In this document: in pieces, positions 7,567 through 14,559 of the stretch
Numbering within the stretch: position 1 is the stretch's first letter
Layout: each line of letters starts with the position of its first letter
Source: Flavobacteriaceae bacterium
GTDB taxonomy: Bacteria; Bacteroidota; Bacteroidia; Flavobacteriales; Flavobacteriaceae
Length of the DNA stretch: 18,136 bases
NCBI GenBank assembly: GCA_030625995.1
Contig: DAOUPU010000032.1
Location: 1 to 18,136, forward strand
Direction: 5' to 3'
Translations under genes and position numbers: made by a program
The notes under the pieces: generated by a model
Seen by the model: only the letters and a program-made list of their open reading frames with translations
Databases searched by the model: none
Told to the model about the DNA's origin: nothing

Positions 7567-9498
7567 CTATTTTTTTAGCAAGGTCTTGTGAATTGAACCT
7601 TTATCAGTGTCAATTTTCACAAGATGTATTCCAAATTTTAATTTATTTAAAGAAATTTTAGAATCAGGATTATTTTCCACCATCACAATACCTCCAAGAA
7701 CATTATAAATAGTTATTTTTTTTATCATTGCATAACTATTATTAGCTATTGATAAGGTGCTTTCCACCGGATTTGGAAAAATGGTAATATCATTTTGTAA
7801 TTTTTCTATATCAACTCCTAAGATGATAGTGTTATTTCTGCTAATTAATTGTTTTTCAGGGTCAATTTCTATAGAGACGATTTCAAATGGAATTTCAGTA
7901 TTAAAAGTTTGTGCATTTTCAGAGACTTCCAGTCGAATTATTTCAGCTTCGCCACCAGTACCATTTACTTTCACCGGCAAGGGCATTTCAAAAAAGGAGA
8001 CGGAGGAATGCGATTGGGTCTGATTGACATTAAATCTTACAATTTTATTAGCAGGGTTTTGATGCCAGTTGATCTCGTAAGATGGATATCCCTCTCCATA
8101 ATACCAATCATCAAAAAATTCCTTTAAATCCAATCCACTTTCCACTTCCAGGTGAGCGATCAAGTTATTTGTTTTAGCATAGCCAAATGCTAAATTTTCG
8201 TCAGCGAGATAATTTTTAATAGCCTGGAAAAAAATTTCATCTCCGAGTTTATATCTCAGCATATTCAAGATCATTGCCCCTTTTCGATAGGTCAATCTAC
8301 CTGAAAATATTCTACTAACACTAGTTGTATCACTGACAAAGGTCGATCCATCAGTTTGAGAGGTTATATCTTGTACCAAAGCGGCTTTCCAATTTATAAA
8401 AGCACCTTCTCCATCAAAATTTTCACGTACCAAGCCATCAAGATAAGTAGCAAATCCTTCATTTAACCAAATATCTTCCCAGCTCCCACAAGTTATTTTA
8501 TTTCCAAACCACTGATGTGCCAATTCATGAGCTATTAAACTGCGACCCCAGCTTCCCATGAAGGTCATGGTAGTATGTTCCATACCTCCTCCCCAGCCAA
8601 ATTGAGCATGACCATATTTTTCATCTGAGTAAGGATAAGGTTCGAACAGGCTTCCAAACAGATCCATAATTGCAGGAGTTACAGCGGTCCCTGCTTTTGC
8701 AGTGTTTAAATTTTCCGGATAGACATAATTGATGACGTCAAAATTACCACTGGCAACATGATCTTTATAAACAGAATAATTGGTTACCGCAATAGCAATT
8801 AAATAGGCAGGGATAGGGTACCTATGTTTCCAATGTGTAGTTTTTTCGGAGCCATTTATTATTTCAGATTGTAATAACCCATTGGAAGCAGCTCTGTAAC
8901 TATCAGAATGCTTGATAAATACATCAATGGAATCAATTTTATCAATTAGATCTTGTTTACAAGGCCACCATCCTTTGGCTCCATAAGGTTCCGATAGTGT
9001 CCATAAGATTGGTACAGACAAAGGGCCATGAACATTGGTTTCAAAGGACCCAAATCCTGAACTAACAGGATTTCCACCGTATACTACTGTTAGGGAATCC
9101 AGAGTGCCTTTATTTTGTGTTGAGGTTAAATTAATGATTAATTCATCGTTGGAGTTTTGCGAAAAATTTAAATCATTTCCCCGCTGGGTAACTTTAGAAA
9201 CAATCATATTATCTGACAGATCAAAGACAATGCTGTTTAGATTTTCTCCTGCAACAAAATATGAGGTAACGCTGCCGTTAATTTTGTCTGCCCTGGGATC
9301 GACGGTCCATTCTAATCGATGATATTTTAGGTCGTAATTAGTAGTGTTTGGATTTGCTTTAAAATTAAGTTTTTTTGCCGCTCGAGATTTTTCAAAATGA
9401 ACTATCTCATCTAAAAAATCTGAAGCTTTTTTTTCCTTTTCCTGACCAAAGGACAGGAAAGAAAATAAAACAAAAAACCCGTATAATAAATTCCGCAT
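7567..9498 (-). CDS. Secreted M1 family metallopeptidase with type IX secretion sorting domain
   Basis: A 643-residue zinc aminopeptidase expected outside the cell or on its surface. Residues 1-19 are a Sec signal ending SFGQ. An N-terminal beta domain (about 50-240) precedes the thermolysin-like catalytic domain. Its exopeptidase motif GGMEH (304-308) stands in for the usual GAMEN. The zinc site is HELAH (324-328) with E347 in NEGFATY, 18 residues further on, and Y404 in TYRKGAM is the likely transition-state tyrosine. The final 74 residues (from about 570, ITIFPNPVESTLSI to the basic end LLKK) are a type A T9SS C-terminal sorting domain, normally removed on secretion. It is probably monocistronic, since rseP has its own promoter downstream. 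Confidence 0.94.
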   Translation of the reverse strand: MRNLLYGFFVLFSFLSFGQEKEKKASDFLDEIVHFEKSRAAKKLNFKANPNTTNYDLKYHRLEWTVDPRADKINGSVTSYFVAGENLNSIVFDLSDNMIVSKVTQRGNDLNFSQNSNDELIINLTSTQNKGTLDSLTVVYGGNPVSSGFGSFETNVHGPLSVPILWTLSEPYGAKGWWPCKQDLIDKIDSIDVFIKHSDSYRAASNGLLQSEIINGSEKTTHWKHRYPIPAYLIAIAVTNYSVYKDHVASGNFDVINYVYPENLNTAKAGTAVTPAIMDLFGSLFEPYPYSDEKYGHAQFGWGGGMEHTTMTFMGSWGRSLIAHELAHQWFGNKITCGSWEDIWLNEGFATYLDGLVRENFDGEGAFINWKAALVQDITSQTDGSTFVSDTTSVSRIFSGRLTYRKGAMILNMLRYKLGDEIFFQAIKNYLADENLAFGYAKTNNLIAHLEVESGLDLKEFFDDWYYGEGYPSYEINWHQNPANKIVRFNVNQTQSHSSVSFFEMPLPVKVNGTGGEAEIIRLEVSENAQTFNTEIPFEIVSIEIDPEKQLISRNNTIILGVDIEKLQNDITIFPNPVESTLSIANNSYAMIKKITIYNVLGGIVMVENNPDSKISLNKLKFGIHLVKIDTDKGSIHKTLLKK

Positions 9499-9504
9499 AT
9501 ATAC

Positions 9505-9512
9505 TAAATTTG
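9505..9512 (+). promoter_or_regulatory. Candidate -7 element for the SCO gene
   Basis: TAAATTTG is a full match to TAnnTTTG and lies 46 bases before the SCO start codon. No convincing -33 TTTG is seen at the expected distance. Its predicted start site (near 9519) lies upstream of the facing -7 element of the M1 peptidase gene, so the two transcripts would overlap at their 5' ends. Confidence 0.45.
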
Positions 9513-9544
9513 TATTTTTTGAAGCAATTTTTTGTGAAAGCGTA

Positions 9545-9552
9545 CAAATATA
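9545..9552 (-). promoter_or_regulatory. Candidate -7 element for the M1 peptidase gene
   Basis: On the minus strand this reads TATATTTG, a full match to TAnnTTTG, about 46 bases before the peptidase start codon. The -33 region is weak. It lies just before the SCO start codon on the opposite strand, so polymerase bound here would cover the start of the SCO message. Confidence 0.5.
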
Positions 9553-9558
9553 GGTATA

Positions 9559-10230
9559 ATGTATTTAATAGATTTTTTTAAGAAGTCAAAGTCAACCCTA
9601 ATATTTATTTTCTTTTTTACCTTGATAGTGTTCCCGGTAATCTATTTTATGGTAAGACCTAAAAGTCAGTTACCTGTTTACAATCCTGTAGATGTAAATC
9701 CTCGTCTAGTAGATGATGCCGTACGTCATATAAGTAGAGATCATAAAGTAGGGACTTTTAATTTGACCAATCAAAATGGTATTGAGGTGAACGAGGATGA
9801 TTTTATCGGTAAAATTTATATTGCGGATTTTTTCTTTACACGATGCCAAACCATTTGTCCTATTATGGCTTTAAACATGTCAGATTTGCAAGAATATTTT
9901 CTTGATGATGACGAAATAAAATTCTTGTCTCATTCTGTTACACCCGTTATGGATAGCGTACCGGTATTAAGAGCTTATGCGGATAAAAATGGAGCAGTTG
10001 ATGGGAAATGGGAGATTACAACCGGAGATAAAAAACATATTTATGCTTTGGCCAGAAAATCTTATTTCGCTGTTTTGGACGAAGGTGATGGGGGAGAACA
10101 GGATTTTATACATACAGAACAATTTATTTTGATCGATAAGAAAGGACAAATAAGAGGATTCTATGATGGAACGGATAAGCAGGAGATGGACAGGATTTAT
10201 AAGGATATTGAAATTTTGAAGAAAGAATAA
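9559..10230 (+). CDS. SCO1/SenC family copper-binding thioredoxin-fold protein
   Basis: A 223-residue membrane-anchored protein of the SCO family, which delivers copper to the CuA site of cytochrome c oxidase or acts as a thiol redox protein. One N-terminal membrane helix (about 13-32) anchors a periplasmic thioredoxin-like domain. The copper-binding set is complete: C96 and C100 in TRCQTICPIM and H185 in FIHTEQF. The segment LSHSVTPVMDSVPVLRAYA (about 124-141) corresponds to the family's SVDPERDTP region. No oxidase subunit gene is in the window, so the target is not indicated by context. It is transcribed divergently from the M1 peptidase gene and ends before a strong hairpin. Confidence 0.92.
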   Translation: MYLIDFFKKSKSTLIFIFFFTLIVFPVIYFMVRPKSQLPVYNPVDVNPRLVDDAVRHISRDHKVGTFNLTNQNGIEVNEDDFIGKIYIADFFFTRCQTICPIMALNMSDLQEYFLDDDEIKFLSHSVTPVMDSVPVLRAYADKNGAVDGKWEITTGDKKHIYALARKSYFAVLDEGDGGEQDFIHTEQFILIDKKGQIRGFYDGTDKQEMDRIYKDIEILKKE

Positions 10231-10277
10231 TAAAAGACTTTCAAGAAGAAAAATCTTTCGGGTCAACAAATAGGTTC

Positions 10278-10326
10278 TCACTTTATAACCTGAGTTCTTT
10301 AGGGCGAACTCAGGTTTATAGTGTGA
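10278..10326. terminator. Strong hairpin between the SCO and feoA genes, candidate terminator
   Basis: AACCTGAGTTC (10287-10297) and GAACTCAGGTT (10306-10316) form a perfect 11-bp stem around an eight-base loop. Outside it, 10278-10286 pairs imperfectly with 10318-10326 after one bulged T, extending the helix to roughly 20 bp. No T run follows on either strand, which is unusual for a textbook intrinsic terminator. Its position at the end of the SCO gene and before the feo promoter still makes termination or 3' end protection the simplest role; a dispersed palindromic repeat is the alternative. Confidence 0.6.
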
Positions 10327-10343
10327 AAAAATTGCATCATTAA

Positions 10344-10376
10344 TTGATTTTTATCATATTATTAAGATTAATTTTG
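10344..10376 (+). promoter_or_regulatory. Candidate promoter of feoAB with overlapping palindrome
   Basis: TAATTTTG at 10369-10376 matches TAnnTTTG, and TTG at 10344-10346 lies 22 bases upstream as a -33 element. Transcription would start near 10383, about 34 bases before the feoA start. The 14-base near-palindrome TGCGTAATTTCGCA (10375-10388) overlaps the end of the -7 element and the start site, so it could be a repressor site for iron control. It does not look like a recognisable Fur box. Confidence 0.5.
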
Positions 10377-10416
10377 CGTAATTTCGCAGAGTATTTATAA
10401 TCAATCTAAATAAAAA

Positions 10417-10644
10417 TTGAATACAACAATAGCTAATTTGGCAGTAGGTGAGCAAGGAGTGATAAAGGAAATATCTCTTGAAAGTATTCCTTTGGCCTTG
10501 TTGGAAATGGGATGCCTACCGGGAGAAGATGTTGAATTGATCCAAATAGCGCCTCTTAGCGATCCACTCTATATTCGTGTAAACGGAAGTCATCTTGCTA
10601 TTAGGAAAAGTACCGCCAGTCAAATTTTGATCACCAAAAAATAG
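10417..10644 (+). CDS. feoA: Ferrous iron transport protein A
   Basis: A small cytoplasmic SH3-like protein (75 residues) that works with FeoB in ferrous iron uptake. The family pattern is visible in LLEMGCLPGEDVELIQIAPLSDPLYIRVNG (29-57) and SHLAIRKSTA (58-67). The start is TTG: an in-frame TAA stands two codons upstream (10411), and the first in-frame ATG is codon 31, inside the conserved core. The next possible TTG, at 10438, would cut into the conserved N-terminus. No Shine-Dalgarno is visible, but the region before the start is A-rich, as is common in this phylum. Five bases separate its stop from the feoB start, so the two are co-transcribed. Confidence 0.93.
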   Translation: MNTTIANLAVGEQGVIKEISLESIPLALLEMGCLPGEDVELIQIAPLSDPLYIRVNGSHLAIRKSTASQILITKK

Positions 10645-10649
10645 ATCAA

Positions 10650-12761
10650 ATGTCGGATTTTGGTGCAATAAAAGTAGCTTTGGTTGGCAACCCAAATACA
10701 GGCAAAACTTCGATATTTAATGAACTTACCGGATTAAAGCAAAAAGTAGGAAATTACCCCGGTATCACCGTTGAAAAAAAAGTTGGGATAGCGCATCTTG
10801 CTAAAGGGAAAAGCGCCACAATAATTGACCTTCCGGGTACTTATAGCATCAATCCAAATTCCTTGGATGAGAATATAGTTTTAAACACCCTATTGAATAC
10901 AGCTCATGACGATTTTCCGGAAGTAATAATAGTTGTTGCTGATATTGAAAATATCAAGAGAAATCTATTGTTGTTTTCACAAGTAAAAGATCTGGGTATT
11001 CCTACCATTTTAGTCATCAATATGATGGACGTGATGGAGAAAAGAGGAATAAAAATAGATATAGACCTATTAAAGAGAGAACTGGATGCTGAAGTTATTT
11101 TAGTAAGTGCTCGTAAAAGGCATGGAATCGATGAGCTTAAGAATGCAATTCTAAATTATAAAAATTTAAATACTAATTCTTTAGCAGATATTTCAAATAA
11201 AATTGATAAGGTCTATTTTAAGCAAATTAAAGAGTCTTTTCCGAATTTACCTTTATATAGATCTTGGTTATATATTACCCAGGCCGAAAATTTTGATAAT
11301 TTAGATAAAGCCCAGATTGAATCTATTAAGAACTATAGAAAAGAGGAGGAAAAAATAAAAAAATATAAGCATAAAGAGACTATATACCGATATCAACAGA
11401 TTAATAGTATCTTAAAGAAAACTTACCGTGTAGATATTGAGAAAGCAACAGATTTGCGTAGTAAGTTAGATAAAATATTAACACATAGAATTTTTGGCTA
11501 TGTAATTTTTGGATTGATTTTAATGCTTATTTTTCAATCTATTTTTGATTGGGCGAGCATACCAATGGACTTAATAGATGAGTTCTTCGCATATCTTAGT
11601 ACAAAGACAAAGGAGGTTTTGCCATCAGGGATGTTTACAAATTTGATAAGTGAAGGTATAATTCCGGGTATTGGGGGTATTGTAATATTTATACCTCAGA
11701 TCGCCATTCTATTTTTGTTTGTGGCAATTCTGGAAGAAACGGGCTATATGAGTCGTGTGGTCTTTTTAATGGATAAAGTTATGCGTCGTTTTGGAATGAG
11801 CGGAAAAAGTGTCGTGCCTTTAATTTCGGGAACTGCATGTGCTATTCCGGCGATCATGGCCGCAAGAAATATTAGTGGTTGGAAAGATCGACTGATTACT
11901 ATTCTAGTTGTGCCGTTCACAACTTGTTCTGCAAGGCTGCCTGTCTATGCCATAATAATAGCATTGATAATTCCTCAAGACCGCGTATTTGGAATTTTTA
12001 GCTTACAAGGATTAACGTTATTGGCCCTATATTTTTTAGGTTTTGGATCAGCATTGGTATCTGGTTATCTATTACATCACATATTAAAAGATAAAAGCAA
12101 AAGTTTCTTTGTAATTGAAATGCCAAACTATAAAATACCTTCCTTTAAGAATGTTATTTATACCGTTATTGAAAAAACAAAAGCCTTTGTTTTTGGAGCG
12201 GGAAAAATAATATTGGCAATCTCCATTATACTTTGGTTTTTGGCATCTAACGGGCCAAATGATTTTGATAATTCTGAAGAAAATTTTAATAACCATGCAG
12301 GAAATGCAAATCTAAGTGAAGAAGAATATGATGAACAATTAGCTTCGTTTAAATTAGAGCAATCTTACATAGGTATTATGGGGAAATCTATTGAACCGGC
12401 AATAAAACCTTTGGGTTATGATTGGAAAATTGGAATTGCTCTGATCTCCTCATTTGCGGCAAGGGAAGTTTTTGTAGGTACCCTGGCAACAATTTACAGT
12501 GTTGGTAATGATGATGAGAATAATACGACTATCAAACAAAGGATGGGAGCTGAGATCAATCAGGAAACAGGTGAAAAGTTATTCAATTTTCCAGTGGGTA
12601 TGTCCTTATTGGTTTTTTATGCTTTTGCCATGCAATGTGTAAGTACGCTAGCCATAGTTAAACGGGAAACTAACAGCTGGAAGTGGCCGATATTGCAATT
12701 ATTAGGCATGGGTGCTTTGGCTTATCTGGCTGCTTTTATTACCTATTCAGCTTTAATCTAA
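10650..12761 (+). CDS. feoB: Ferrous iron transporter FeoB
   Basis: A 703-residue inner-membrane Fe(II) transporter with an N-terminal G domain. GTPase motifs: G1 GNPNTGKTS (13-21), G3 DLPGTYS (60-66), G4 NMMD (124-127, for NKxD) and G5 SAR (153-155). A helical linker (about 170-275) with a very charged stretch near 230-243 leads to the membrane domain. That domain starts near 281 and contains the conserved EETGYMSR (362-369), SGTACAIP (393-400) and FTTCSARLPVY (423-433) segments lining the pore region, followed by further helices to the C-terminus. A hydrophilic loop with many Asp, Glu and Asn (about 537-572) lies between membrane helices. Methionine replaces lysine in the usual NKxD motif, as in many FeoB proteins. 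It lies directly behind feoA. Confidence 0.97.
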   Translation: MSDFGAIKVALVGNPNTGKTSIFNELTGLKQKVGNYPGITVEKKVGIAHLAKGKSATIIDLPGTYSINPNSLDENIVLNTLLNTAHDDFPEVIIVVADIENIKRNLLLFSQVKDLGIPTILVINMMDVMEKRGIKIDIDLLKRELDAEVILVSARKRHGIDELKNAILNYKNLNTNSLADISNKIDKVYFKQIKESFPNLPLYRSWLYITQAENFDNLDKAQIESIKNYRKEEEKIKKYKHKETIYRYQQINSILKKTYRVDIEKATDLRSKLDKILTHRIFGYVIFGLILMLIFQSIFDWASIPMDLIDEFFAYLSTKTKEVLPSGMFTNLISEGIIPGIGGIVIFIPQIAILFLFVAILEETGYMSRVVFLMDKVMRRFGMSGKSVVPLISGTACAIPAIMAARNISGWKDRLITILVVPFTTCSARLPVYAIIIALIIPQDRVFGIFSLQGLTLLALYFLGFGSALVSGYLLHHILKDKSKSFFVIEMPNYKIPSFKNVIYTVIEKTKAFVFGAGKIILAISIILWFLASNGPNDFDNSEENFNNHAGNANLSEEEYDEQLASFKLEQSYIGIMGKSIEPAIKPLGYDWKIGIALISSFAAREVFVGTLATIYSVGNDDENNTTIKQRMGAEINQETGEKLFNFPVGMSLLVFYAFAMQCVSTLAIVKRETNSWKWPILQLLGMGALAYLAAFITYSALI

Positions 12762-13006
12762 ATAGGGTTTGCTGAAAAAGTCACAGGCGCAATATATGCG
12801 AATTGACAAGTCGAAGCTGTATAGTAATACTGCGAGACGAAGACAATGAAGTAGATGTTGTGCTTGGGGCTAAATAATTTTTAAAAATCAAATGCAAGGA
12901 TTTTAGACATTTATATTAAATAACTTTGCATTTTGCAAACAGCAATTCTATATAAAATTTTGACAAACAATTGAATGTGTGTTTTTAAGTAGACCCTAAA
13001 TAGTAT
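12762..13006. other. Spacer splitting feoB from its Cys-rich partner; left half looks like a foreign or repeat segment
   Basis: Bases 12766-12870 are visibly richer in G and C than the flanks and begin with GGGTTTGCTGAAAAAGTC, which resembles the terminal repeat of a transposable element. No matching inverted end is found in the window and no ORF lies inside. GTAT and ATAC at about 12820-12831 form a small inverted repeat. From about 12871 on the sequence is ordinary AT-rich leader carrying the promoter of the small gene. The left half could be an insertion sequence relic or a dispersed intergenic repeat; I cannot name it. Confidence 0.4.
12921..12939 (+). promoter_or_regulatory. Candidate -7 element and overlapping palindrome before the Cys-rich gene
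   Basis: TAACTTTG (12921-12928) matches TAnnTTTG, about 80 bases before the small gene; the -33 region is poor. TTTGCA (12925-12930) and TGCAAA (12934-12939) form a perfect inverted repeat with a three-base spacer that overlaps the end of the -7 element, a position suited to a repressor. The small gene may therefore be expressed apart from feoAB. Confidence 0.42.
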
Positions 13007-13123
13007 ATGCAAGAGATCTTAGTATATATCGCATTATTTTTAGCTCTGTTCTTCTTGATCAAAAAATATTTTTTTAAATCAAAAAAGAATAAGGCAAATT
13101 GTGATGACGATTGTAAATGTTGA
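13007..13123 (+). CDS. FeoB-associated Cys-rich membrane protein
   Basis: A 38-residue protein. After MQEILVY comes one membrane helix (about 5-20, IALFLALFFLIKK), then a lysine-rich turn and a C-terminal NCDDDCKC with three cysteines and three aspartates, a plausible metal-binding tail on the cytoplasmic side. This layout is that of the small FeoB-associated Cys-rich proteins (FeoB_associated family) found after feoB in many Bacteroidota and Firmicutes, thought to help FeoB in a way related to FeoC. It normally sits directly behind feoB; here 245 bases intervene and a separate promoter is suggested. Its stop codon forms part of a hairpin shared with the convergent dtd gene. Confidence 0.85.
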   Translation: MQEILVYIALFLALFFLIKKYFFKSKKNKANCDDDCKC

Positions 13124-13138
13124 TTTTTAGGAAAATCA
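13121..13138. terminator. Small bidirectional hairpin made of two convergent stop codons
   Basis: TGATTTT (13121-13127) and AAAATCA (13132-13138) form a perfect 7-bp stem with the loop TAGG. The outer triplets are the TGA stop of the Cys-rich gene and, on the other strand, the TGA stop of dtd. The stem is AT-rich and therefore weak, but it is symmetric and its T run reads towards both sides. Confidence 0.5.
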
Positions 13139-13588
13139 GAATTTATTCTTGCTGTCAATTATAATTGTTACCGGCCCGTCATTTGTTAGTTCAACTTTCA
13201 TATCTGCTCCAAAGACTCCGGAACCAACTTTTTTATTCAGATCAGCCTCTATTTGTGCAATAAATTTTTCGTAAAGTGGAATGGCAATCTCTGGTTTAGC
13301 CGCTTTGATATATGATGGGCGATTGCCTTTTTTTGTACTTGCCATTAAAGTAAATTGACTCACAACAATAACATCACCACTAATATCTATAAGCGATCTG
13401 TTCATTATCTCATTGTCATCATTAAAAATACGAAGATTCGCAATTTTATTTGATAACCAAAGAATATCTTCACTCGTATCATTATCTGAAATACCTAACA
13501 AAATTAAGATACCCTCCGAAATTTGACTGTTGATTGTACCGTTAATCAAAACGGAAGCTTTGGATACTCTTTGAACTACTGCTTTCAT
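13136..13588 (-). CDS. dtd: D-aminoacyl-tRNA deacylase
   Basis: A 150-residue cytoplasmic proofreading enzyme that removes D-amino acids (and glycine mischarged on tRNA-Ala) from tRNA. The family marks are MKAVVQRVSKASV at the start, the catalytic SQFTL (77-81), KKGNRPSY (86-93), and the Gly-cis-Pro cross-subunit motif in NDGPVT (136-141). Length and both ends agree with the family. It is the last gene of an operon with rsgA (32 bases upstream) and the dipeptidyl peptidase III gene. Confidence 0.97.
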   Translation of the reverse strand: MKAVVQRVSKASVLINGTINSQISEGILILLGISDNDTSEDILWLSNKIANLRIFNDDNEIMNRSLIDISGDVIVVSQFTLMASTKKGNRPSYIKAAKPEIAIPLYEKFIAQIEADLNKKVGSGVFGADMKVELTNDGPVTIIIDSKNKF

Positions 13589-13620
13589 TTAATTGATAAT
13601 TCTATAATTTTGATTAGTTA

Positions 13621-14559
13621 CTATTCAAATACGCTAATCCTATAATTCTCATCTTCACCTGCTAAAAGCTGTAAGTAACTTTTATATCTTGAAGGAGCAA
13701 TTTCACCTTTTGCCAGTGCCTCTTTAACGGCACATTTGGGTTCATTAACATGCAGGCAATTATTAAATTTGCACAAATGTTTTAAAGCAAAGAATTCTCT
13801 AAAGAAATCACCAATTTCATTTTGCTCAAAATCTACTACACCAAAGCCTTTAATTCCCGGAGTGTCAATTATATATCCTCCGAATGGAAGAGCAAACATT
13901 TCAGCAAAGGTGGTTGTATGTTGCCCTTGTTTATGCTGTGTGGAAATTTGGGCAATCTTTAAATTTAGATCGGTTGCAATTACATTTATTAGCGAGGATT
14001 TACCAACACCGGAATGACCGGCGAAGATGTTTACTTTATCTTTCATTAAATTTTCAACTTCTCTAATATTGATTTTTTCAGTTACCGAAATTTCAATGCA
14101 CTGGTAACCAATATTTTTGTAAATATTTATAAGATCATTCTTTTTAATATTAAGCTTTTCATCGTATAGATCAACTTTATTGAACAATAAAACAGTTTCA
14201 ATATTGTAAGCTTCTGCCGTTGCTAAAAAACGATCTATAAAAGAGGGAAAGGTTGGAGGATGGTCTAAGGTTACAAGTAAGAAAGCCTGGTCAATATTTG
14301 CAGCGAGTATATGCGTTTGTTTGGATAGATTGACCGATTTCCTAATAATATAGTTTTTTCTTTTGTGTATATCCGTAATAATACCTGTATCGCTATCTTT
14401 TTCTAATTCAAAATCCACATGATCACCAACCGTAACCGGGCTGGTACTTTTTATTCCTTTAATTCGGAATTTACCCCTTATACGGCATTTATATCGTTTA
14501 GAATTCTCATCTCTTACAATATACCAGCTTCCGGTTGATTTTGTTATGACTCCAGTCAT
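13621..14559 (-). CDS. rsgA: Small ribosomal subunit biogenesis GTPase RsgA
   Basis: A 312-residue circularly permuted GTPase that checks late maturation of the 30S subunit. An OB-fold domain (about 1-70) binds RNA. The permuted G domain follows in the order G4 NKVD (127-130), G1 GHSGVGKSS (181-189), G2 within HTTTF (214-218) and G3 DTPG (232-235). The zinc knuckle is C263, C268, H270 and C276 (CKFNNCLH and EPKC). A C-terminal helix ends in RYKSYLQLLAGE. Its ATG shares one base with the stop codon of the upstream peptidase gene (TAATG), which suggests translational coupling. Confidence 0.97.
   Translation of the reverse strand: MTGVITKSTGSWYIVRDENSKRYKCRIRGKFRIKGIKSTSPVTVGDHVDFELEKDSDTGIITDIHKRKNYIIRKSVNLSKQTHILAANIDQAFLLVTLDHPPTFPSFIDRFLATAEAYNIETVLLFNKVDLYDEKLNIKKNDLINIYKNIGYQCIEISVTEKINIREVENLMKDKVNIFAGHSGVGKSSLINVIATDLNLKIAQISTQHKQGQHTTTFAEMFALPFGGYIIDTPGIKGFGVVDFEQNEIGDFFREFFALKHLCKFNNCLHVNEPKCAVKEALAKGEIAPSRYKSYLQLLAGEDENYRISVFE

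Noticed and set aside
7757..8127. Two overlapping plus-strand frames inside the M1 peptidase gene
   Set aside because: Both are shadows of a peptidase region that is intact in its own frame.
10231..10416. Riboswitch or small RNA between the SCO and feoA genes
   Set aside because: Only a simple hairpin and a promoter are visible; no multi-stem aptamer pattern could be drawn.
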